From Alviniconcha marisindica (Eukaryota; Mollusca; Gastropoda; Provannidae), in assembly GCA_018857735.1 (NCBI GenBank), contig JABMCL010002457.1:917001-981000 (forward strand): DNA of 64,000 nucleotides. The letters run 5' to 3'. The notes beneath the pieces are model-generated. The model was not told the origin of the DNA and ran no database searches. It saw nothing but the letters and a program-made list of their open reading frames with translations. The translations under genes were made by a program, and so were the position numbers. This document shows positions 45,401 through 56,500 of this stretch, piece by piece; positions within the stretch are counted from its first letter, which is position 1, and each line of letters opens with the position of its first letter.

Positions 45401-48400
45401 ATACTGATGTGTGTAAACCTTTTGATACAGGCAATTCACACCAGTCAAAACGGAAATACTGATGTGTGTAAACCTTTTGATCAGGCAATTCACACCAGTC
45501 AAAACAGAAATACTGATGTGTGCAAACCTTTTGATCACACGATTCACACCAGTCAAAACAGAAATACTGATGTGCGCAAAACCTTTGATCACACAATTCA
45601 CGCCAAACAGAAATACTGGCGTGCACAAACCTTTCAGTTTCTCCCTTTGCACAGCTCCAACAAAAGTCAACAGCCCAGCCACGTCACAAATATAGCCATC
45701 AGGAAAGCGACTGTGACATAAACAAAAATCAAACAATCAGCAAGACCTTGTTTCAGAAATTTGGTAGAACAGGATGAGAACATTGAATACACTGCATCCC
45801 TGCATTACCGGGCATTGTCCCATGCCACTCAGCCAACCAAATTCCATCTTTTACAGTACCTACCACTTCTTCTGTAGAGCATCCAACTTCAACACTTTGA
45901 AGACTGACACTTTATTACACTTTAAGATGGAGGACAAAGTGCTTCACCCCCCCCCCCCCCCCATAAACAACCCACCCACCCTACTGCCAGATGAGACAGC
46001 TTTGGTAGTGGAAACCAGAGAGGACATCTCCAAGATCCCATCTGCGACTTTCTGTTGCGCACAAGTAAAGAAACAAATCAGGTTCCAGTGAATGCTGGCT
46101 TGATGTTTTATCTCTGGGCCCCTGGTGTTCGACTAAAACATCAGAATGGTTTTGACTTGTGAGTCAATGTTTAACACAGAAATAAAAATTAAATTTCGAA
46201 GAAAAAGAGCAGACAGCATACATAAAAAAGGTTTTATTTTTAAACACAGAGAGACACACCTCAACTGTCTCCTTGTCACAAAGTTTGTAACAGGTAACGG
46301 GAGCTGAGCATCCCGCAGGTCCTCTACAACAGCAGGATCCAGGAGAGTGACCTCCCCTGCTGGGTGGTGCACATTGACATTGATATCGACATCATACCAG
46401 GGAAGACCAGGAGGCTGCCACAGACGATGCTCAGGCATCCGAAATCGCTGCTTGACGATGAAGCTCCTCAGCAGTAATACGCTACCTTCCTGCACGCTGA
46501 ACACACAAACAGATGTCTGCTATTAAAATAAGAAAACTAAAGCAAGCACCAGCTATCAGTACCACCAGCATTTTCCGCTAATATGTAACCCAGTCTGCAG
46601 CAAATAAATGAATACTATTTCAATTAAACAATTTTTAAAGCAGACTTTTTTAGAGAGAAAAAACATCAACTAAGTCAAAATCAACGTGCTGTGCTTCTGG
46701 GTAAAACTAAAAGGAACAAGACTTCAATAATGACCATCGTTATTATGATACCATCAAATCTGGATGCTTCCACAGGAAGGAGGCTTAGGTGAGGATGGGG
46801 GAGGGCATGGGGTGAGATATTCATGCGCTGTAAGTCTGGGCTCAACGAAAATGACAACTTTTGCTGTAAGTACACCACTTCGGTGGATATTCAAAACTGC
46901 GCTATAAAATGCAATTCACTCATGCAGAATCACTTGCAAGCGCAGTGAGTCTGCTTGAGAGCAGAGAATAGCGCTATATAAAAGCAATCAACAGCAACAA
47001 CAACAACCACCATCACTTCAACAGTACATTCCCAATCCCATCTTACTTTACAGCTTCATTCGGCACGTACCAAACATTATGCACCCTCCAATCCTCAAGT
47101 GAAAAGCTTTTGAAAATTTGTCAATGTAATTTGAAATCTTTTGGTCAATGCTCTTTCAGTTTCATTATTCCATCTACGGAATCTTCCCACTGTCTGAATT
47201 CAAAACCCAGCTTCACTTTTTAGCCAAGCCTTTTCACAAACATAGGTGAACCATTCCTGCAAACATAGGTTGTGTGTGTGAGTGAGTGAGAGAGAGTGTG
47301 TGTGTGTGCATGCGTGCATGCATGTGTGTGTGTGTGTGCTTGCATGCGCATACACATGGAGTATGCTAATGCATGGAGTTTTTCTTCCACAAAAAAATTT
47401 GTGCTGTGTAAGAGCTAACCATTATTATTATTATTATCATTAACAAGTTTTTAGGTACACAGGCTGGAGCTGAAGCAGATCTACACTTACTAATTGAGAA
47501 ATCTCGGTGCCATGACATTCCAAAAGACAGCCACACAGCATCCAGTCTCATCACCCACCACCAGCTGCAGCTGAAGGCAATCAGAATGTGTATCAACTGA
47601 CTGCGTGTCTACTGGCACAGTTGTGTACAAGGCATATCCCTCCCACCCCCACCCCACCCAAAAAAGGAAGGTAACACCAGACTTGGGTTTGAGCACACTG
47701 CTTAAAAAAGAAGACATAAGCCAAACTCATGCAAACAGCATACACAATATGAATTCATGTACTCTATCAATAAAAGAGTCATCTTATTCAAAAGCCCCGA
47801 ACTTTAACCTAAACGCTCCTATGCATGGACCTGCTTTTGTCAAAATTAATACAACTGCCATTATCATCAATGGTTCAAACAAAAACTATTGGCCATCATT
47901 TGATGACTAGTTCAGACATCTACCAACAACAAACAACAAAGCAACCAAAGAAAAAAAAGAAGAAAAAAACCCCTCCCAAAGCAGCTCTTAACCACAGCTA
48001 AAAGAAAGAAAAAGAGAAAAAGCAGCAAACAATGAAATATACACAAGGTAAAAAGATACAGGTGGACAAACCATCAAATGATTCCCTCCACCCACATCCC
48101 CACCAAGCCAGCCCAAGTCCTACCTGGAAGGGCCACTTGTCCCGTGTGCTGGGTCGGGCATAATGTATCAACCTTGACCTCCGCATGACACGCAGCAGGA
48201 GGCGTGGCTTGGCAGCTTGAATTGAGTGCCACCTGGTGGCAACTTCTCGCAGGCTGTACAGATCCTGACTTGTCACGTTGCCTGGACTGCTGGATACTTC
48301 AACTGCAACAAACGGAAACCAGTCTGCAGGATACACAATGCTGGAAGCGTGGTATCTTTCTCTCAGTCTTTCTCTCTTTCTCAGTCTCTGTTTCTCTCAG

Positions 48401-49626
48401 TCTTTCTATCTTTCTCTCAGTCTCTGTGTAACATATTGTCTATATCTGTGCATGACTTTGTATCTGACAAGGCTGGTGTAAGCAGCTATGAAGTATTGCA
48501 TGGGCATGGACAATATTATATATATGTAATATAGTCAGTCTATTGCATGGACATGGACCATATTAATTTTTATTATATGTAATATAAATTATAATCAGTC
48601 TGTTAAAGTGTTATTATTAAAAGACAACTTTATGCACCTGTTTCACTGTTGTGTGATGCAGCACTAGCAGTAGCAGTTTATATTGTTTACAAGCTCAGCA
48701 TTGTAATCAATAATCATAAAATGGCTCTGTTATACCCCTAATACTCACATAAAGAGAGGCTCTGTTCTTGCCCCCCTACTACTCACATAAAGAGAGGCTA
48801 TCAGCTGGCATAAACTATAAAGCCACTTCTGCACATAAAGATGACACAAAGAAGAACAAGCAGTACTGAGAGACTGTCCACCTTTCTGAGTCAATAAAAA
48901 AAAAAAAAAAAAAGACAACTCACAAAGTTGGTAAAAACCCTGTAAATACAACTACACTTCCACTCCAGTCACAGTGAAAGACCAACTGTCTTTCGTGACT
49001 GATTCTGGGCGGCTGCTTTTTGAGCAGGAATATACTGTAATTTCCCATCTGAGCAAAGTGTTCCAAAGCTGTTTGAGCAGGAATATACTGTAATTTCCCA
49101 TCTGAGCAAAGTGTTCCAAAGCTGTTTGAGCAGGAATATACTGTAATTTCCCATCTGAGCAAAGTGTTCCAAAGCTGTTTGAGCAGGAATATACTGTAAT
49201 TTCCCATCTGAGCAAAGTGTTCCAAAGCTGTTTGAGCAGGAATATACTGTAATTTCCCATCTGAGCAAAGTGTTCCAAAGCTGTTTGAGCAGGAATATAC
49301 TGTAATTTCCCATCTGAGCAAAGTGTTCCAAAGCTGTTTGAGCAGGAATATACTGTAATTTCCCATCTGAGCAAAGTGTTCCAAAGCTGTTTGAGCAGGA
49401 ATATACTGTAATTTCCCATCTGAGCAAAGTGTTCCAAAGCTGTTTCCTAACCCTACTCCACACTTACCTTCAAAGTTGTCGGCAGTTTTGACCACATCAG
49501 CATTTGACCAGACATCAATATAGTACCCCCTGCCGGATGCTAATGGTCGTGGTTCTCGTGAAGGAGCGTTATCTCTTGAACACCATGGTAACCTGGCTAA
49601 GTCTGCAGACAGAGGTCTACACTAAG

Positions 49627-49686
<60 letters not shown>

Positions 49687-52600
49687 TCTCAGACCTATAC
49701 AATCTCATAACATCATAGAACCAAAATTACAAGATTTGAAAACAGAAGCACAACTTTAAATCACTGATCTCTAATCTGAGTTAAACTCATTGCACTGTGC
49801 AAACAACTCACAACTAAAAAACATTTATGCCTAAATAAATAACCTAAACCATAATTTTCATGCTCTACCATCAACATTTTTTAAACCATACTGTTGACTT
49901 TTGTCTTTTGACTAATATTCATTTGCACTTTTCAGCAAAGAAAATTTGTGTTCACCAGGAGAAAAGAATCACTTGTGAGGAGGAATGATAAATTGCTGGT
50001 CATGTGTGCACTGAGTAATGACTAGTTTTGCAAATTTAAATTCAAAGTACTTTGCCGTACAACATTTTAAACTCATTTTGGAAGTGCCAGGAATAAACAT
50101 GCCAGTCATTCTGGCACTTCACCTCTTTCCACCTCCTTCAAAAAGCCAATAGGCTGTCCAAGTACCACTGTAACATAAACAGAGCACCTGCCCCTGCTGT
50201 TTATGAAAGATCAAGCACCTTGAGTGTGCAGGTTGAAGCATGATTTCAAACACACATTCTGCTGTTTGAGTAAACAACAAAATACGTTTGAAATCATTGT
50301 GTAAATGGGCAGAGCTGTCTGGCTAAACACAAGTGGTCAATTCATGAACCAAAAATTGTAATGTCTATTAACCTATAAATAATAAAACAAAATATCAAGA
50401 AAGGCAACAAACTTGACATACTCCAGTGTGCTACTGACTTGCTGAGGTCCAAACCTACCGCCAATAGCAGCCGCGTCCTGTTGGTCAACAACTGTCACAT
50501 CCTCAACAACTGGGATGACCGGCCCGTTAAGAGTCGTTTCATCATATCGCAGGTTTACTCTGGTCAGTCTGATGAGAGAGCCTGCACGAATCTACACAAA
50601 ACAAAATAATACATACCGTTATTTCTGGATGACAAAGCACTTTTAATATAACTTATAAATCACACTCCTGAAATTTAGCTCAAAAGTTAAAAGAAAAATG
50701 ACCAATTGCAAGGCACAGGGGTCAGATTTGAAGAAAAACCTTGAGTATCGCCTTAAGGCCTGGAGTTAGAATCCAAATATTATGATACTTCAAATTCAGT
50801 TGGTACACAGGTTATGTAACTTAAAAAATAACTGCTTGATATATTATAAACACAAGTCAGATCTTTTAGGTAAAGGTCCGTTCACCTGTACTTTCAAGTG
50901 TCATTAATTATAATAATCATGTGATAGCCAAAAGATTTAAACATAATTATTTGATTATTTCAGACAATAAATACTGTAATACTGTAACGGTTAGTAATTT
51001 GTACTTTCACTTGTTTAAGTATCAACATGAAGCAGGGCAAAGCCCTGTGCACCTGTGAAAATCAACAAGGGAGTTAATTAGTGCTTGAAAGACACTGCCT
51101 GAACGCAATCACATGACCGTGTTTTACAAACTTACAGAAACCCCCGAGTCCTGAGTCTCCTGTGCTAATTCTCACGTGGCATAATAATAATAATAATAAT
51201 ACATAGCACTTCTATGAGTGACTTTGCTGGCTTGAGCATTGCACTGCCCAAATAGGCCCAGCGCCACCTGGCTAGTGTAGGGGAGATCATTTGCAGCTGA
51301 CTTCAGCTTTGTCAAAGCCCCAAATATGCCCAGCACCACCAAGCGGAGTGATCTGCAGCTAAGTCGCCCATTTGGCGGTTCAGGCGGGGTTGTTAACTCC
51401 CTTGACTTTTTCCCAGCTGCGCTGAAGTCCCTTGGCTGCTTTTACTTCCGGTGCATACTTTCTTCACAATGGAAGGCGGTGACAGTGAATTTGCAAATTT
51501 CACACTGCCAACTTTAAAGGCATTTTTGGAGGCCCGTAGTCAGAATGTGTCTGGCAACAAGCAATAACTTGTTGCTCGTACTATAGGATGCCCCAAAACG
51601 CATTTTTTCCACGAACTCGCAATCTTCTGGTCAGCAAAAAAACGACACAAAGACACTTTTTTCCACCCATCATCCCCTTTCCCAGGTAATTTTTGCAACT
51701 GCAACAGTGGTGGCATTTGTATTGCTTTGCAATTCTAGGTTCAACTTCCATTGAAGCAACGCCTACTCAGAAATTGGTCCGGAAGTGACGCTGTGACCTC
51801 TCGCGACTTCTTGTGTGAAAGATTAGAAAGGGCATTCACTTGTGCAAACCAGCTTCACTGAACCACCCACTAGTGAAATGTCCATAACATGACTTAGCTC
51901 AAAGTGCTTTACACAAAAAGTATGTACATGTATAATTATTTGCACTGTACAGGACATCAGTAATCATATTAACACCACCTCCTCTACATGTACACGAGCA
52001 TGTGCCAAAAGGTGCTGCTTAGAAGGCGGACATTAGAGTGAAAAATAAAAGCAGAAAAGTCATTTAGCAAGTAACACCATTTAAAAGATAAGTCTTTTTT
52101 ATATACATTTCAGGTCTGAAAAAGATAACTTGATGAAGCGAGTCTGAGAAAAAGACATTTAAAGACGGACACCTGAATCTGTCGGATGCAACACAGGACA
52201 CAATGTTTGTTTTGATTTAATCCTTGAATTTAATGATTGCTATCAATCTGTGGGGAAAATAAACATCCATCGTTTATAACAAGACAGTAAAACTTAAATT
52301 GACTCAATTCACTTTTTATTTCATATTCAAAATCATAACAATGATGTCCTGTGATACATCCGACAGACTGCCACCTTAATTTTTTTAATAAAATGAAAAT
52401 GAAACACAACACTGAATCAAAAATAGGATGTGTTTATTAGAATTTATGAAGCATAGTTGTTTCCATGACTGCAGCATGAAATAAGGTCATCAACGACATT
52501 TTTTTACATTTTATCTGTCGGATGTAACGATTATTGGATGGACATAACATTTCCCATGCTCACAATACATAGCGTATAAAATAACAGTGCTGATTTCCCT

Positions 52601-53553
52601 ATACTGCAACAAAATGTTACCAGCTGATTTAGTAGTGGTTTTAATGACTGCAGCACTAAACAAGTTGCTTGTATAGTCGTAATTTTGTCAAAGGCCCTTT
52701 TTCAGCATTTTATCTGTTGGATGTAACAACTCTATGGTGGACACAACACTTCCTTTCCTGTAAAACATATGCACAGCTAATAAAATCACTTTGTTTCCTA
52801 CATCTGACACATTGCTGTAAATACTGAACAAGGCCAAAACCATTATTTAAAGTAATGCACTGTCGGATGCCTCGCATATCAGAGGACACAATGGAATATG
52901 TAACACTGGACAGTCAGTATGTGACTTAGAAAAAGTACAGCCAAGTTGTCATTATTATTCTTTCATTGACAAAACAGAAAACCATGTGAATTACAAATGT
53001 ACATTCACCCTATACCCTATTGTTAACAGCAGGTAAAATTCAATTACGAAAGACATTGATTTGGCATTCAAGTCTCACTACCTGGAATAACAACTGTAAC
53101 ACATTGTAAGTAACCAGAAACAGTAATGCAAAATCTGGAAACTGATGACAAAGCATAGAGAATTTCCCATGTTAACACTACTTCTTCCCATCCTAATAAA
53201 TGTGAAAGATTTGTTTTAAGTGAGTTTGCACTTCAGCATTGAGACATATCTTTATTTCTCTGCTGTTCCTAAGTACTGCAGTGCTTCCCAGGACAAATCT
53301 GGCTTCATGCTCCACTAATGTTGTCCCTGCTGTGTCATGAAAAACACTTGCTCTTGCCCTTTTGGAGCATCAACCTCTTTAGCCTGAAAAGAAACATGCA
53401 TGTGTACAAAATAAGGCAATATAACAACTGTTTTTGAGGATATGTCTCCTTATTTATAGGTATGCAACTCTGGAGACCTACATGCATATAAGATATTGTG
53501 TGTGTCTGCATGCGCACGTGTGTGTGTTTTAACTTTCCCCGAATATATATATA

Positions 53554-53593
<40 letters not shown>

Positions 53594-56500
53594 CTATCTA
53601 TACCAGACATTAGGTAATATTACTAACATATATATAAATATAGTGTTGTAGTTGAAACATAATAACACAAATACCAGGTTACCCCCTCCTTTTTAAATTT
53701 CTGTTCATTTGGTCTTTTCATCCCTACTAACTTCCACCCCCACCCTACATTGTGCCACAGTGTATTGTATTTTGTGTTGTATGAATTTTGTTGTCTTCAT
53801 GTTGCATATTTATAGTGAATTGTCACAACAATTCTACTTTATATGCTGCACTGTATTGTATTTGTACTGCAATGCACATATAAAACTACATCAGTTAAAA
53901 AATTCTATTCTGGCTTTCACTAGTTTCAGCACACACTTTAGAATGCATCTGTCCTGCTAGAAATAGAATCAAAACAACAATAACAATATGCTTTATTCAT
54001 CCCAGGGAAACGAGAAGGCCTGAAGATAAAATAATTTTAAAAAACCCATCTCCCTAATCACAATGTTAATGTCATGGTAATGCTTCTTTTCTTTTTTCTT
54101 TCTTCTTTTTGTTGTTGTTGTTGTTGTGTGTTTGTACAATTTGTATAAATTGGTATAAATAGATAATTTAGGGCTAAGCCTTTTTTAAACTCTTAGTTCA
54201 CATCACAGACAGCAAAAATAAACCTGTAGAGTTGCAGAAGTATACTGAGGAGTAAGAATTTGTGTCATGGCATCATGCTGTTCCGATTGACTGAACAAAT
54301 GAAAAAAACGCTGTCCAACAGCAGCAAATCAACTCCAAAACGTGTGCCGTCGTAAACACGGGTATTTTCACCATTACGAAGTAAACATTTGAACGTATAA
54401 GTTTTTCTCTTTCAGTCGAAACACTAAGAAAAAATAGTTTGTTGATCGAAACTTGGACATTACTGTGCAAAATTCGGTCACTCGCGATCGAAACACTGAC
54501 CTAAGGCCTGCTTGTGTCATCCGAGAAACAGCGGGCTATCGAACGAAGACATCACTTTGAATTTGCACACTGCTGACCGAAACCTGTTTAATAATGGTCA
54601 CTTCGCTTACAATTACGAATGAAAATGCAAAAATAACGTTGTATCAATGAAAAGTAACTATTTAATCTGTCAGACGCAACATCACATTTCGATCGAAACT
54701 GTTAAAAGGTACATGACCCAAATCGAAAATTCACTCACCGTTCCTTGTTGGCACCATGTTTGAAGAGAAAGTAGGCGCAAAGCACCGTGAGTAAACCTGG
54801 CCGCGCTTTCTGCAAAAAGACTGTGGTCACAAAATCGACGTTTATCCCCAGAATCGGCAATTCTTCGATCGTAACGGACTGACAAAATAAACACTTGAAA
54901 TTTTAAACTTGATTTTTTTTATTACGAACGGAATCCAACGCTTTTATTAACACTGCTTTCGACTAAACACTGATTTTAGCAACAGCTTCTTTGTTTCACC
55001 ACCCACAAGTCTGCAGTGAATAGTAGCAGACGAACGTTTTCGTCAGCATCGGAACCGGACCCAATGCGTTTTGTTTCAATTATTCAGATTTTACAAATAG
55101 TTATGAGCCGTTTTCTCAAGCAATAAAAAGCTTTGACTATGTCCTGTCAGGCAGCAAAGGGAAAAGCCTAAAGAAGAAAGATGCAAACAAAACGACAACT
55201 GAAGCGATGCACCCGAAATGTCCACCCTTCCTTTGCCGATTTTCGGCCCAGACTTGGTGTAAATTTTCATATTTTACTAACTCAAAACTGACTTTGGGAG
55301 TCAAGTTTATCTTTATTATCTCTTTGATGCATACTCTTTCAAATAGTTAGGTTTGTTCAGAGAAAACTTAAACCTGAAGAAGCATTTACGGCCAAAAAAT
55401 GGATGGTCCTCGCCGAGCACCTTTTGGCACAGGCTCCCATAGCTGAAACATCAAAGGAACTTAATTAAGCTAATAAGACAAAGCAAAATGCCATTCGTTT
55501 CATCTTTGCTGTAACCATGCATCTCTCCCTCCCTCATAAAAATATATACTATATAATATTAATTTATATAATCATAACTTGATCTAAATCGTTAGTTATA
55601 ACCAACCTTCCTTTTCTGCACTAGATGGTTCAATGCACATGACAGCACCACTTTGCGCCGATGCTGACTGTCAGCCACAGTGATGTCATAGGCATCATAG
55701 GCATGCTGACTGGACAACCCTGTCTGTTGCAGGAACAATGGATCGATGATATATCTCTCAACATCAACTACCTGCACAGTTTAAATCAAATAAATTAATC
55801 TTTTTTTGAATTTATTATATTTTTATGGTGCTCCCATCATGCCATATGTTACGCAGTAATGAACTATACTTATGCAGCTTATAAATGTGATTTTATTTTA
55901 TTTTAATGACACGGTTCCTGGTATGGTGCAAAAAGAAATTGCTTCTTCCTCAATTTATCACTGTCTCAGCTAAATTATATATTATTGAAATGAATCATTA
56001 AAACCGCATCTATTTTCACTTCTCTAAACCTTCCCCAGTAATCCTCAGTTGACAGTTGTTGGAAGCTTTTGCAAGAGGTGTCCGTGGTTGGTATAATAAT
56101 ACTAATAATTATAACTTAAAATAACAATTAATGTTAATAAATATCCAGGTTGTATAAACTATAATATTAATAACATAAACTTTTAAATTGAAGCATGATG
56201 GTGATGTATTTTTTGCATTAGATTATAAAGTGCCTTGAGCTCAGCTCAGCTCTGGCTACAGAAATGTTATTTATTAATATTATTATTATCACTAATATCA
56301 TCATTAAAGGAACTTTCCTTCGGAGGCTAAACTTCTCATGTGCTTAGAGGAGGTTAAACAAACATGAGCTGCATTAAAGTTTTTGCGACTGAACATCCTG
56401 TTATTTTTATAATGATTTTAGAAGAGGACTTCCCAGACATTGTTACTAACCCTGTTTTCACAAGCTCTTTCCCTGTTTTAGTATGACATCATTGACAGGA

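Noticed and set aside
48920..49495. Three overlapping minus-strand open frames of 161-191 codons
   Set aside because: Artefact of the stop-free 53-bp unit read in three frames. Only the first codons of one frame belong to RADX exon 4.
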